Of a DNA stretch of 64,000 nucleotides, positions 43,011 through 55,733 are shown in pieces. The position numbers and the translations under genes are program-made. How positions within the stretch are numbered: position 1 is the first letter of the stretch; every line of letters begins with the position of its first letter. The stretch spans positions 1-64,000 of the forward strand of contig JAESUZ010005468.1 of the NCBI GenBank assembly GCA_017311185.1, read 5' to 3'. The stretch is from Proteles cristata cristata (taxonomy: Eukaryota; Chordata; Mammalia; Carnivora; Hyaenidae). Under the pieces are notes generated by a model. The model was not told where the DNA came from and ran no database searches. It saw only the letters and a program-made list of their open reading frames with translations.

Positions 43011-43253
43011 ATTGGCCCTTCGGGCACCTGGGTGGCTTAACTGGTTAAATGTCTGACCCTTGATTTCAGCTTAGACCATGATCTCACGGTTCGTGGGATA
43101 CAGCCGTATATCAGGCTCTGCACTGACAGCACAGAGCCTACTTTGGGATTCTCACTCTCCCTCTCTCTGTAACCTTACCTAACTTGTACACCCTCTCTCA
43201 AAATAAATAAACTTAAAATATAAAAAGAACATTAAAAAAAAGAAATTGGCCCT
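43010..43253 (+). mobile_element. Felid SINE at L1 end
   Basis: Body 43021-43242, duplication aattggccctt / aattggccctc. Older copy with 'catgatctcacggttcgtgggatacagccg'. Confidence 0.92.
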
Positions 43254-44265
43254 CAAAATATTACTTTTCTCTTAGATCTTTACAAAGAATTAAAAATCAT
43301 TAAATATAATTTATGTATATTGTTAAATACTGAGAGAACTAGTAAAAATATAAGAATATTAATGTTATGAAACTGACAGTAATAAATCACATTTTGGCCC
43401 ATATGCTACACATGCCTGTATAATATGATTGATGATAAGAACAACTAAGAATATAACTTTGTTATTTTTTGAAAGGTGTAATGACTTTCAGTCATATAGA
43501 AGAATGTATAAATGTAAACAGTGGTAACAACCTCCCTTCCCCTTCCAATTCCATCCCCTCAAATTATTTACAGTTTGGAGTATGTCTCTCCTGACTTTTC
43601 AATGAACATATAGTAGACATATAATTAAATGATGGCTAGGAAGGGAGACTGGAGTTACTTTGCTGAATTTATGGTAACCACAGTAACCACTTTTCATACG
43701 AGTCAGCTGAAAGCAAGCTAGTGAAGCTAAGAACAACAAAGATTTAATTTCAAGGTAAAAATAAAAATTATATTACAATTGTTATTGAAATAAATTTCTT
43801 CACTGTGTAAACTTTTTACAGGCCAAGGAAAATAATCAGATTTGAATACCTCAAAATCAAACTTCTCTATTATGGCATACTCAAGGCACAAAAAACAGAG
43901 CCTCTGTCTTCAGTTTCAATGCATAATAATCCCTGGCACAGGTAACTGACATTTAAAAATGATCAAATATTTGCATCTGAATGAAGACTGAATAAAACAA
44001 CCATGATTACAATATTTAAATATGCATATGGAAAAAGATAAAAGAAACATACCAAAGTAAATAAGATCAAAGTGACTATTTTGAGATAGTAATTTGTTCT
44101 ATTTTTATAATTTTATGATTTTGTAAAACTTTGATTAATAGAGGTATCTTTGGTTTTACCCACAACTAAAAATAATTTAATAATTCTAAACTCTTAGGAT
44201 ACAATGCTTTATAATGATTTACTAAGCTTTCTCAATCAATAAGGTAATAAGAAGTGCTATTATTA
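43254..44265. other. Intron 1 sequence, no feature seen
   Basis: AT-rich. Nothing recognised. Confidence 0.45.
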
Positions 44266-44267
44266 TT

Positions 44268-44480
44268 TGTATTTTAGCAAATGTTTATTACATTCCAGGC
44301 ATGATTTCAATATTTTAAATATACTAACTCAATCTTCGCAACAAACCCATGAATACGTTATAATCTCCATTTTACAGATAAGGTCACTGAGGCACAGTGA
44401 GATAAATGAAAGAGATATAAATGTTCAAAGTGACATAGTTCTTAGGTGACAAAACTAGGATTACTCCAGAACCTGCTCTG
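44268..44480 (-). mobile_element. MIR SINE relic, minus orientation
   Basis: 'aaatgtttattacattccaggcatgatttcaatattttaaatatactaactcaatcttcgcaacaaacccatg...cattttacagataaggtcactgaggcacagtgag' is MIR in complement. Confidence 0.85.
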
Positions 44481-44506
44481 TTAAGTATAATGCTTTAGTG
44501 CCTAAT

Positions 44507-44618
44507 GAGGCCCCTGGCTGCCTCAGTCAGTAAAGCATGGAACTCTTTCTTTATCTCAGGGTCTTGAGTTCAACCTCTCACATTAGGGGGTAGAATTTAC
44601 TTAAAAAAAAAAAAAAAA
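44507..44618 (+). mobile_element. Older carnivore SINE (short type)
   Basis: 'gaggcccctggctgcctcagtcagtaaagcatgg...atctcagggtcttgagttcaacctctcacattagggggtagaatttacttaaaaa' is the short carnivore tRNA-SINE without the long CT-rich body. Confidence 0.85.
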
Positions 44619-45265
44619 AAGACTCTAATGTAGTAATCATTCTAATGGTTCCTGCTGTTCCCTGTTCTCTTCTCCTAAACCCTACCAACCATAAAGAATA
44701 AAGTTGTAATCGATCCCACTATCACAATTAAAAAATCACAACTCAACTGAAGAAAAATATCTTCATTTCATATATATATAAGGGACTTTTTAAAATTTTT
44801 GATTGATCATGCCATTAACTATTATATTTAGTCCATTAGCTGACTTGGAGGCATATACTACCTTTATATGAACAAATATAAAATACTCTTCTGGTTTTCA
44901 GAGGACTATCATCAGTATTACAATAATGGTAATTATTAGCAAGGCAAATTCATTAAGAAATTCTTACAACAGTTTATAAGCACTGAAGTGACATTAGCTG
45001 CAGGGTAGAATACATATATAAACAGAAGGTATGACAGAACACGGTTACCAAAAAATAAGGCAGAGCAAGCAAGCAGAAAAGAAAAAAAGCTTTAAAATAG
45101 TGAATTCTAATGTTTTAGATAGTGAAATTCTATGTTTCCATTTTCATTTCACTATTCTCTTCATTCTAATTCCAGTACAGCAAGAGTTTTTAATTTTAAG
45201 AATATGAAAACAATTCTGATATTCCCTGGAATTCCACAAAAGTGAGGTTGGAAATTACTTCTTTA

Positions 45266-45723
45266 AAAAGACAATTTTTGGGTCGCCTGGGTGGCTTAGT
45301 TGGTTGAGCGTCCGACTTCATCTCAGGTCATGATCTCGCGGTCTGTGGGTTCCAGCCTCGTGCTGGGCTCTGTGCTGACAGCTCAGAGCCTGCGGCCTGC
45401 TTTGGATTCTGTCTCTCCCTCTCTCTGCCACTCCCCTGCTCACACTCTGTCTCTATCAAAAATAAACACTGAAGGGGCGCCTGGGTGGCTTAGTTAAGCG
45501 TCCGACTTTTGCTTGGATCATGATCTCACGGTTTGTGGGTTCGAGCCCCGTGTCGGGCCCTGTGCTGACTGCCAGCTCAGAGCCTGGAGCCTGTTTCAGA
45601 GTCTGTTACTCCCTCTCTCTCTGATCCTCCCCTGCTCACGCTGTCTCTCTCTCTCCTAGAAATAAATAAAAACATTTTAAAAAAAACACATTGAAAAAAA
45701 ATTAAAAGAAAAAAGACAATTTT
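45266..45723 (+). mobile_element. Felid SINE carrying a second SINE in its tail
   Basis: The outer SINE starts at 45279 ('gggtcgcctgggtggcttagttgg') and its A-tail resumes after the inner insertion. The outer duplication aaaagacaatttt is exact (45266-45278 and 45711-45723). Confidence 0.93.
45474..45690 (+). mobile_element. Inner felid SINE, 'CTTAGG'-like subfamily
   Basis: Inserted into the tail of the outer copy after aaacactgaa, with a matching aaacacattgaa after it. The head lacks 'cggt' (cttagttaagcgtccg). On the gene strand it offers TTTATTTCTAG|GAG at 45656-45657. Confidence 0.92.
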
Positions 45724-46008
45724 CTACTGTTGAGGCACAGCCGCATACTGCTGGGAAACAACAGTTAAAGTGAGACCAGCCTACAGTGCAGCAATCAAAA
45801 ACGGAGTTGTTTGGGTTTTGGAGCTTTTGTGGCTTTGTTTTCTTTATTTTGTTTTTTGACAAAAGAGATCAGGAAGGTGGGGAGTCTCAAACGATACCAC
45901 AAGACTGCAAATTTTGACAGTAGCTGCAAAGCAAGACAATCCTTATGTATACTGACTAAACATAGATTCTCAGCCACTATCACGTACATAGTAGGTTCCA
46001 TGTATATG

Positions 46009-46011
<3 letters not shown>

Positions 46012-46042
<31 letters not shown>
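46012..46042. repeat. (GT)n microsatellite
   Basis: About 31 bases of pure GT dinucleotide. Confidence 0.97.
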
Positions 46043-46045
<3 letters not shown>

Positions 46046-46059
46046 CCAGACTGATTCTT

Positions 46060-46264
46060 TTTTTTTTTTTAAGTTTTACTTATGTATTTTGAGAGAAAAT
46101 GCCGGGAGGGGCAGAGAGAGAGAGGGCGACAGAGGATCTGAAGTGGGCTCTGTGCTGACAGAAGAGAGTGTGATGCGAGGCTGGAACTCACCAACCATAA
46201 GATCTTGACCGGAGCTGAAACCAAGAGTCGGAAGCTTAACCGAATGAGCGACCCAGGCACCCCA
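46060..46264 (-). mobile_element. Felid SINE, minus orientation
   Basis: 'agatcttgaccggagctgaaaccaagagtcggaagcttaaccg' and 'gagcgacccaggcacccc'. It sits just after the (GT)n. Confidence 0.92.
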
Positions 46265-46478
46265 ACAGGGATTCTTTTAGAGTACCTTGCTTAATAGCTA
46301 ACTTTATTGGTGAAACGCCTTAACAGGATTTTTATCTGTAGAAGCCATAGGTACTTATGGCTGACAAGTCGTAACTTTTAGCAAATGATGTATCTTTCAA
46401 ATCCCAGATAATAATGCATGCTACTACTATAATGACTTTTAACAGTTTGCCTGTTAAGATTTGGTTTTAAAAATTAAT

Positions 46479-46682
46479 GGGCGTGCCTGGGTGGCTCAGT
46501 CATTTAAGCGTCCAACTCTTGATTTCGGCTCACATCGTGGTCTCATAGTTCATGAGTTCGACCCCCACATCGGGCTCTCTGCTGTCATCACTAAGCCTGC
46601 TTCAGATCTTCTGTCCTCCTCTCTCTGTGACCCTCCCCCACTCATGCTCACTCTCTCACTGTCTCAAAATTTAAAAAAAAAA
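46479..46682 (+). mobile_element. Felid SINE
   Basis: 'ggcgtgcctgggtggctcagtcatttaagcg' head, diverged body ('gctctctgctgtcatcactaagcctgc'), A-tail running into aattaattaat. Confidence 0.9.
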
Positions 46683-46689
46683 TTAATTA

Positions 46690-48170
46690 ATATATTCTTC
46701 TTATTAAGAAAGTTTTTGCACAAGTATCTGAGAAAAGATATGAGAGCATCAAGTTAGAATCCACAAAAACCTGGAAACAAAGGTTTATTAATACAATAAA
46801 GATTAGACAACTGTTCTATCAGAGAATTTTCTATTTGCAGTATTCTTACAGGTTCTAAACTTAGTTTCTAAAATTATAAAACTAAAATATTTTATCCACT
46901 TTGTGAAATATGAAGAATAGAAGGAATCTAAATACATGTTTTAGATATATACACGTGCTTAAATATCTGTATTTAAATATATGTGTTTATCTTCAATACT
47001 AGGTTAGCATAAAATTACAGGTAATTGAAGTGCTAAAGAAAATTTGGGCATATTTTTATGTTACATTCCAGAGTACAGGTAAGAGAAAATGGTACACTGT
47101 ACTCTGCTTATAGAACTAAAGTTAATGTTAAGACCAACTCAGACATTCTCTTCTGTTTTTCTTTTGACTTATATAAAAAGCAAGATAAGAGTGGGTATGT
47201 GAGAATTCCTGACATATACTAGATACTGAAATGGTTAGAATGCATAAAATACTTCTGAGAGGCAAGAGGGATAGTATTTTTAGAACTGGCATTGTCCTAG
47301 AAAAAAATCCAATCTCATCCTCCATTGTTAAAATTTGTAGTTGTGTGTCTATACAATTTATATATAATTATATAACTATCTTTCATATGGGACTTCAAGT
47401 ACCTCAAGGGCAAGAATAATAATATTTCCCATCATCTCTTATGCTCCACCTTCAACCCCAAAGAAACCTGTCTGGCACACAGTAGAAAAGGAATTCAATA
47501 CTGCAGAATAAAAAAAGGAAATAACAATAATGAATCCATAATAAGTGTATAAAAAGAATGCACTTTTTTCTTGAAAAGTTGTATATGGAATCTATAGTTA
47601 TTCTTGATCACACCACTTAGTAGCTCCAGTTGTTGGATAAGCACAAGTTTTTTCTATTTCAATTAATATCCATTCCACCTCATTTGTTCCTTTCAAAATA
47701 CTAATCAGGATCTCTCTCAAGTGACAGCAATCAAATATCCCCAGGTCTTCAAGAGGCTAAATTTAACCTATTCCCCAGTCCCTTAACTTTTTCCTTTTTT
47801 CCCATCTCACTTATTAAAGTTTAATTACCAAAGCCAGAAGTGATGACGTGAGGGTCTGAAAATACTTAATTAGAATGCAAAAACTGAGCTCTTCTATTAC
47901 TTCACATGTTTCCTACATCACAGGATTTTTATTATCCTATCAACAGCTGTCTCACAGGATACAACTATAAATTTGTTCCTACTATTTTATTCCATATTTA
48001 TCAGAAACTTTTTTACTTTTAAGAAGTCTTATGTTTCATCACAACCATCTATTATTCTTTGGACATATATGATTCTCAAATAATTCTAGTCCTAATTTTT
48101 TTCCTGGGTGTCACAGAGCTCCAGTGGTTTACTACAGACATTCCCCAAAATCAAATACCTCCAAACAAAC
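46690..48170. other. Intron 1 sequence, no feature seen
   Basis: AT-rich; nothing recognised across about 1.5 kb. Confidence 0.45.
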
Positions 48171-48179
48171 ATAAAAATG

Positions 48180-48880
48180 GCACCACTATTTTTTCCAGTC
48201 AATGAATGAAAAATTTTATGCTAACCTTGACTGTTCTCTCTCTCCCCATATTCCATGTGTTCAATCAACACATCCAATCCATTCATTAATGTCCCTGAAA
48301 TGCATCCCTTCCTTTTCATTTCTACTAACTTCACTCAAACCTAAACCCAACATAAGCAATTATAATAATCTCAAGTGGTTTCCCCATACCTACCAGACTT
48401 TCACTCTTCCAAGCTATCCTCTACCCACTACCACTTAGCTAAAATACACATCAGTATAACAATTGTTTCACAGCTCAGTCCCCAGCTTAATTTTCAAGAA
48501 CCTGTTATCTGATCTAAAACTACATCCTCTGATTTTCTCTCCCATGTACTCCAATAAAAAAACAAATCAAAACAAAACCTCCTGTCCAGCCACACTGGCC
48601 AAATAAATGTTCATTTCATTATCTTGGATAGTTAAACCATTAATGTCTCTGTTCACAGTTCTTTTTACTAAGGGGGTGAGGGGATGCAGAATTTCTTTCC
48701 ATTTTCCTTGTCTAATTCAAGCCTTACTTCAAGACCAATTCAAGACTTGCCTCTTTCATGAGGCTTTCCAGCAACTACAGTTCTTATGTCTACTTCTTAT
48801 CACCTTAACATAGTACTGTACTCATAGTAAGTATACAGTGTATGTTTGGTGATTAACTTGTAAGGTGACTATTTATTGAC
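48180..48880 (+). mobile_element. L2 fragment (probable)
   Basis: 'gactgttctctctctccccatattcc...caacacatccaatcc' and 'caagccttacttcaagaccaattcaagacttgcctctttcatgaggctttcc' follow the L2 3' text. Ancient. Confidence 0.6.
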
Positions 48881-49074
48881 TTTGTCCAGGGGAGTCCTCA
48901 AGCCTGTTGTTCTGGCATCCCAGCACTCAAAGTGTCCAGGCTTGTACAATAAATTAGTTTTGTTAATTTTCAGAACATTACTATTTTATGACTTAGAAAT
49001 GTAAATGGACTACAGTTATTAGAATGCAATACTTATTCCTGCAATATTGCACTAAATATTTCTGGCTAAGTTGG

Positions 49075-49230
49075 CCCTATATCACAAGTATGCCGTAAGC
49101 GGTGATTTTGCCCCAAGGAGACATGTGGCAATGTCTGAAAGCATTTTTGTCTGCTAGACATCCTACAATGCACAGGACAGGCTCCACAACAAAGAATTAT
49201 CTGGCCCAAAATGTCGGTATCCTAACACAA
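49075..49230 (-). mobile_element. MER5-type hAT DNA transposon relic
   Basis: 'ggtgattttgccccaaggagacatgtggcaatgtctgaaagcatttttgtc...gacatcctacaatgcacaggacaggctccacaacaaagaattatctggcccaaaatgtc' is the complement of MER5A/B, a non-autonomous Charlie-family element. Confidence 0.88.
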
Positions 49231-49260
49231 GAAAGCTAGTAAGACCAAACTACTGTTTTT

Positions 49261-49535
49261 AAACAATGAAGATATCTCTTTTTAAAATTTATTTAAATGT
49301 TTTTATTGTATTTTTGAGAGAGAGAGGGAGTGAGCAAGCACAAGAGAGCGAGCGAGCACTAGTGGGGGAGGGGCAGAGACAGAGGGAGACACAGAATCCA
49401 AAGCTCTAGACTCTGAGCTGTCAGCACAGAGCCCAACACGGGGCTCAAAGTCACAAACTGTGAGATCATGACCTGAACCAGTCGGACGCTTAACCGACTA
49501 GGCCATCCAGGTGGCCCTAAACAATGTAGATATCT
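49261..49535 (-). mobile_element. Felid SINE, minus orientation
   Basis: Body 49278-49518. Flanks aaacaatgaagatatct and aaacaatgtagatatct differ at one base. Contains an added GA/GCGA stretch ('gagagcgagcgagcactag'). Confidence 0.95.
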
Positions 49536-50222
49536 TATAAGAGGAACAAATCTAATCTTTAATCATTTAGTTTGATATGGTGGTTTTTATGAAATTATAA
49601 ATAGTTGGAGTGAAATGGAAAGAATATTAGTCACCTCAATACTTCAGGTTTGAAGTTTTACCATGTGCATCTGGGCACAAGAGGTTGATAAAACTCAGGC
49701 TGTTTTCTAGCTCTTATGTATAGCTATGCCTTCTATTCCGACCTATATACTATCTCTATTCTAATCTTTCTGAAACACCATTTTGCTAAGAATATTCCAA
49801 CACTCAAAAAATCTCCTCCTACATTTCAGAGGACACCCACAATACGGTCTCTAACCCAATGATTCAACTTTACTTCTCACTTGTTCCCCAACAAACTTCA
49901 CTGAAGTATCTTCACAGGCTTTCTCTTTACCCTTATACTCAAATATACCACTCATCTTTTTCCCTGCACTTTTTCATTCTGACAGAATAGCAAGAAATAC
50001 CCTTCCACCTGTACCTAAATCCTATGTCCCAGCTGTCACACTGAAGTCCATAATAAGCCTTTCTTCTATGAACTCTCATTGTTGGTTTCAGAGCAAACCA
50101 AATTTCATATTCATTCTGTCTCCAAGCTAAACTGTAAATACCTTGAAGGTTTAGTATCAAGTTCCAACCCGTCATTTAAATAAATATTAATGTAGCAGCC
50201 ACCACTGGCCAGGCAGGATGCT
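49536..50222. other. Intron 1 sequence, no feature seen
   Basis: Includes mixed short pyrimidine-rich text at 49720-50170 that may be an ancient L2 trace; not diagnostic. Confidence 0.4.
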
Positions 50223-50239
50223 AGTCAGGAATTCATGTT

Positions 50240-50464
50240 TTTGTTTTTTAATTTTTTTAAAACATTTTTATTATTGAGAGACACAGAGAGACAGAGCATT
50301 AGCATGGGAAGTGCAGAGAGAGGGGGAGACACAGAATCTGAAGGAGGCTCCAGGCTCTAAGCTGTCAGCACAGAGCCCAAAGCAAGGCTCGAACTCACAA
50401 ACCTCGAGATCATGATCTGAGCCAAAGTCTGATGCTTAACTGACTGAGCCACCCAGGTGTTCCC
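50240..50464 (-). mobile_element. Felid SINE, minus orientation
   Basis: Typical body ('tgagatcatgatctgagcc'-like and 'gagccacccaggtg'). The flanks share caggaattca as target duplication. Confidence 0.93.
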
Positions 50465-52140
50465 AGACAGGAATTCAAAGATGAATTAGGACAAAACTAA
50501 ATTATACATAGTGCTGTTTGTTAGCCTTTCTCACTCATTTGTTGTATACCATTGAGGCCTATAATGTGTCTGCTTGTCAAGTTCCAAACCTCTAGACTCA
50601 GGTTTCTAGGATTCTTCATCAATTTTTTAAAAATTTTGTTTTTTAATCCTCTCCAGAGCAGCCCTGGCTAAGAATAACCAGTGGCAAACAAGAATTTTAC
50701 TATGACAAGTTAACACAGGACCCATTATCTCCTTAGAGAGGAAATTAGCAGGCCTACTCAAAAGATACTCACATCCTAAAATTACTAAATTCTTTCTATA
50801 TCTAATATTAATAAAGACAAACATTCTAATTGCATTATACTTACAAAATACAGTCATAACTACGCATTAAATACATACTTAAAACTTCCTCACTAACTCA
50901 ATGACATCTATTAAATTTCATTCCTCAGTGTTATCAGATTTACAGGCCACTCAAACTTAGCCTGGCCCACCCCTGCTCCTTACTCATACCTTTCAATTCA
51001 GAGAGGCAGAGAAGGTGGGTACATTTTTACTCTCTAACAGAGAAATGAGCAAAAGCTCTTGAATGGAGGGCTCTATGTGGGAGGGGTTTCCTTCTAGTAA
51101 ACTACAGAAGTGGGAGATGGTTTGATTCATCCTCATGAATTCTAAACCTCTAATTTTTAACTAAGCACTATTTCCCTCTTTACCTATCTTCCCAAGTATT
51201 TTCACAAATTTCAAATCTAATATTATGGTATCATCTTGTTTTTATTATTTTTCACATTTCAGGGAGGTACAGTTACTTTTTCTTATCCTCCCTACAGTCC
51301 TTTAACACTTTTAAGAAATTTCACTTTTATTCTAGCATTTGAGCCTTTTCAAAGTCAAAGCAAATTGTATGTTTTGCATTTTTTGTGCCACACCTAATTT
51401 AAAGGCCTAGTTTCAGAAATCTTTCCAGTTAAATAAGCTAGTTTGTTCCTAATGGTGTCCATTTCCTCCATAATTTAGACTTCTAAATGAAAGACCCCAG
51501 AGGATGTGATTTTTGAGTAAATGGATCACGCAAAAGAACTTATATTATGTAAAGTGTCAAAACTTACATACTTTTACAAGTTCATGTTGCTGCTAAACTA
51601 GCACAAGGGCCAGCATGCAGTGTTCTTTGGCTCGTAGACTCCTTACCATAAGGAGCAGTACATTACTATAACTCAATCCATTTCCATTAAAACACTTATT
51701 TTAAAAATCATGTCAATATTAACTTACAGATACAGTTCTAGATATGTTCCTAGTAAAAGGGTAAGGAGGCAAGAGTCTTAGTAAGTGGAGGGAGAAGGGA
51801 AGAAGCCCTTTTGGGTCACAAGGGCATCAGTACCAGGTTCCCTGAAAGTTTGGCATACGATGTCTTCAACCAGAGGGCTCACAAGATGTGAGCTACACAC
51901 AGCCTTGGGGTTCTTTTTCTGATATTCCTGGACAATAAAAAAGTATCAGAGTTTCCCTACCTCAACAAAAACAGATTGTATAATTTATTCAGATAAATCT
52001 GATAAATATTAGTATTTACACTCAGGTAATTTCATTTTTCAAATGCAAAGTTAAAGACAAGAGTAATAGATAAAGTCATATACATCAGCTGACTTGGGCT
52101 CCAGTTTTTATCAAAAACACATGTCTACACTTACTGGAAC
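50465..52140. other. Intron 1 sequence, no feature seen
   Basis: About 1.7 kb of AT-rich DNA with no recognised element. Confidence 0.45.
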
Positions 52141-52142
52141 TG

Positions 52143-52348
52143 GGTCACCTGGGAGGCTCCATTGGTAAGCGTCTGACTCGATTTCAGCTCAGGTCATGAT
52201 CTTAGGGTTCATGAGATTGAGCTCTGCGAACCCCACCATCAGGCTCTGTGAAGACGGTGTACAGCCTGCTTGGTGTTCTCTTTCTTCCTCCCTCTCTCTG
52301 TCCCTCCCTGACTCTCAAAATAAAAACATAAACATTAAAAAAAAAAAA
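52143..52348 (+). mobile_element. Felid SINE
   Basis: Diverged head 'gggtcacctgggaggctccattgg', body with 'catcaggctctgtgaagacggtgtacagcctgc', tail 'aaacattaaaaaaaa'. Confidence 0.9.
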
Positions 52349-53340
52349 TAAACTAATTGGAACCAAAATTTCTTCATCAGTGATGTATAATCTTACTACC
52401 ATTAAGTAGTAATAAGAAAAGCATCAATGGCTTTTTAATGAATGTTATAATATGATCCCTACCTATGTGACCATAAAGTAATGAAATGGACTTAAATCTT
52501 ATAAATAGAATTTTTTATAAGCAATTTGTGTTTATAACAGGAAATTTAGAAATCACAAGAAGTACAAACAAGTTTAAAACAAGGTGCATTTGTTATCCTA
52601 CTAAAGAGACATCACTATTTTGATTAATTTTAAAAATGATTTTTAACAATCAGACACTGTATCTAGACTGTATTTTCTTCTTTAATTCATCATGGGAGAT
52701 TACAGATTCAATACTGCCAGTATTCAGGATGTGTGTGAAACTGGCATAGAGTCATGAAAGTCAGGCAAGAAATCTGGTCTCATTATTTTATAGCTGCACC
52801 ACACTTCAAACTACCACTGACAATCAGATTGACTCAATTTAATTGAATGTAACTGAACTCTTACTACACACAATATACTGAAATCCTGTTCAGGCACTCA
52901 AAGATGAATATGATATAGGTCTTCTGGGTAAACTGCTTACAACCTAGACTAGAGAGACCAAAGTACAAGGCTGTTGTGTTCCATATACTCCAAGAAGGAT
53001 ATATAAACAGTGATAGGTAACACTGAAGAGGATGCAAACCAAGTAGGATATTTAGAATTTCACAAAGAAAAGAAAAACATGCTCTGCTGTGAAATGGACA
53101 TCAGAACATGCCACCAGGCATGAATGTCCATGAAGTTTGCTGCCAACAGTAAGTGAACATGGGGAAAAGGTGAACTGGAATTGGGCTGCTGAGGACTTTA
53201 AATACCTTGCCAACCCATTTTTATTCACTAGCACAATAATGACTTTCGACAGTTTTCAAAACTCATACCTACCTTCAAGAGGAAAAGAATCTTCCATTGC
53301 TGAGGATATTCAGAGAAAGTGCCATAGATTTAGGAGAGAG
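52349..53340. other. Intron 1 sequence, no feature seen
   Basis: AT-rich; no clear element. An old interspersed repeat is possible at 52850-53230. Confidence 0.4.
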
Positions 53341-53582
53341 AAAAAAAAATCTGGGGCGCCTGGGTGGCTCACTCGGTTAAGCGTCCAACTTCAGCTCAGG
53401 TCATGATCTCACGGTTCATGGGTTCGAGCCCCATGTAGGGCCCTGTGCGGATAGCTAGCTCAGAGCCTGAAGCCTGCTTCAGATTCTGTATCTCCCTCTC
53501 TCTCTTACCCTCCCATGCTCATGCTCTCTCTTTCTCTCTCAGAAATAAAACATTAAAAAAAAAAGAACTTAAAAAAAAATCT
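53341..53582 (+). mobile_element. Felid SINE, 'AGCTAGCTCAG' variant
   Basis: Body 53353-53570 with 'gcggatagctagctcagagcctg', as in the copy at 27256. Duplication aaaaaaaatct. Confidence 0.94.
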
Positions 53583-53799
53583 ATGATGCTTCCATTGCTA
53601 AAGATCTTTCCACATTTACACTTAGCACTTTGTCTTGAAGGTATCTTATGCTCCCAAATAGATTGCAGTATTTTAAGCACAGAAACAGAGTTAAAAGAAG
53701 TTAGAAGTAACATAATTCAACTAATTTTTCCCTTTTTGTAACATCCCTTGTCACAGGACCATTCAGCAGTCTTCACCACTGAAGGTTATTTATACCATT

Positions 53800-53918
53800 T
53801 TTGTTTTTTAAAGATTTTATTTTTAAAAATACACTCTTCACCCTCAACGTGGGGCTCAGATTCACAACGCTGAGATCAAGAGTCTCATGCTCCACCGACT
53901 GAGCCAGCCAGGTGCCCC
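53800..53918 (-). mobile_element. Older carnivore SINE, minus orientation (short type)
   Basis: 'aaagattttatttttaaa...ctcaacgtggggctcagattcacaacgctgagatcaagagtctcatgctccaccgactgagccagccaggtgcccc' is the complement of the short carnivore tRNA-SINE. Confidence 0.9.
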
Positions 53919-54239
53919 TTAAGGCTACCTACACTTTTTAAAGACAGTCCATACCATCTAAAAACAGTTCTATTTGAAAATTCTACCTTCTATTAAATAA
54001 AAATTTGCCTGCCTCTAACTTATACCTATTGTTCTATTAATGATCTCCAGAGTTATAAAGAATAAATCTAGTAATACTCATTACAGTCCTTCAAGTATTT
54101 AAAAAAACCATTCTCTTCTCAAAGCTAAATACCTATAGGTTAAATAAGCCAAGATAAAATGTTTCTCCCTAGACATGATTTTCAGGCTTAGTATGAATCT
54201 CAATTCATTCTATTAGCTATGTGACTTTGAGTTTAACTG

Positions 54240-54482
54240 CTTTATATGCAAATATATGGACACAGAGAGTTGAATGATAGTTGTCAAGGGCTGAGGGCAT
54301 AGAGAATAGGGAAATGGGGGAGTTATTGTTTATACAGAAAGTCAATGTGGAAAGATAAAAAACTTCCAGATATGAATGTTGGTGATAGTTGCATAACAAT
54401 GTATATGCCACTGAACTGTACACTTAAAATGGTTAAAATGGTAAATTTTTTGTTTTGTATATTTTACCACAATAAAAAATGG
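54240..54482 (+). mobile_element. L1 3'-end fragment
   Basis: 'acagagagttgaatgatagttgtcaagggctgagggc', 'ggtgatagttgcataacaatgtatatgccactgaactgtacacttaaaatgg' and 'ttttaccacaataaaaa' are the classic L1M 3' end. Confidence 0.88.
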
Positions 54483-54723
54483 AGATAACTCAAAATTGTA
54501 TAGATTAAATGATATGCCATGCATAAAATGCCTTATACAGTAATTTGTAGAATATAATTCAACAATAGTGATTGTAATGTAGTTTACCAATCATTTGGCC
54601 CTTCTTGGCTAAATTCTATTTTTTAAGAAAGTAAGAACCTGCATTATCTTGTCTCTCAGTGCCCCCAACATTGTACTATTCATACACGGGACTCTATTTA
54701 TTCTGTTAATAAAAAAATATCTA

Positions 54724-54922
54724 GGGGAGCCTGGGTGGCTCAGTCAGTTAAGTGACTATTAACTTTGGCTCAGGTCATGATCTCACAATTAGTGGATTGA
54801 GACCCGAACTGGGCTTTGTGCAGGCACCTCAGAGCTTGTTTGGGATTCTTTCTCTCAGCCCCTCCTCCACTCATGCTTTTTTTCTCTCTCTCTCAAAATA
54901 AATGAATAAACTTTTGAAAAAA
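54724..54922 (+). mobile_element. Felid SINE
   Basis: 'ggggagcctgggtggctcagtcag' head, 'ctgggctttgtgcaggcacctcagagc' middle, tail 'aaataaatgaataaac'. Confidence 0.92.
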
Positions 54923-55280
54923 AATTAGTCACATTAGAAGCACTGGAAAATCACTATGCATAACTTAATTCATTTAAAACACATACACGAGCTGCATTAC
55001 TTTAACATCTTCATGGTATTTAGATGTCTAGAAAACAAACTTCAAAGATGTTAATTAGCAAATAACTGCCAAACTATTTAGATAAGTAATGATACTTATC
55101 TATTACAGGCAGATTGTACCAATGGTCTTCCATAAAAAGTATACATAAAACAAAGAGGTCATATAATAAAGTCCATTCTTGGATGTGAAGGACTATGAGA
55201 AAAAAAAATATAGTAAGTAAAAACCACCTACTAAGTTGGGGAAGTTTATCAATACAACTTATCGATGAGCAGTCTGAGTT

Positions 55281-55462
55281 TAAAATGTCTTCAGAGGGGT
55301 GCCTGGGTGGCTTAGTCGGTTAAGCGTCCGACTTTCACTTAGGTCATGATCTCGCGGTTCATGGGTTCGAGCCCCACGTCGGGTTCTGTGCTGACTGCCA
55401 GCTCAGAGCCTGGAGCCTCTTTCAGTCTGTGACTCCCTCTCTCTGACCCTCCCCTGCTCACG

Positions 55463-55517
<55 letters not shown>

Positions 55518-55574
55518 CTAGAAATAAATAAAACATTTAAAAAAATAAAAATAAAAAAAATAAAATGTCTTCAC
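55281..55574 (+). mobile_element. Felid SINE, 'CTTAGG' subfamily, with expanded (CT)n
   Basis: Body 55295-55560, duplication taaaatgtcttca on both sides. The CT stretch has grown to about 53 bases (55462-55514). The gene-strand tail reads TTTATTTCTAG|GC at 55518-55519. It pairs as an inverted repeat with the next SINE. Confidence 0.95.
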
Positions 55575-55646
55575 AAACTTAAGGGTAAATTGATTTAAAG
55601 TAAAATGGATTTAACAGGATATGAAGAACTTATTCAATTTCTAATC

Positions 55647-55686
55647 TCAAACATTTTTATTTTTTTAAAATATTTTTATTTATTTC

Positions 55687-55733
<47 letters not shown>

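Noticed and set aside
46012..46042. Z-DNA or regulatory (GT)n
   Set aside because: Ordinary short dinucleotide repeat, common in intron DNA; nothing links it to function.
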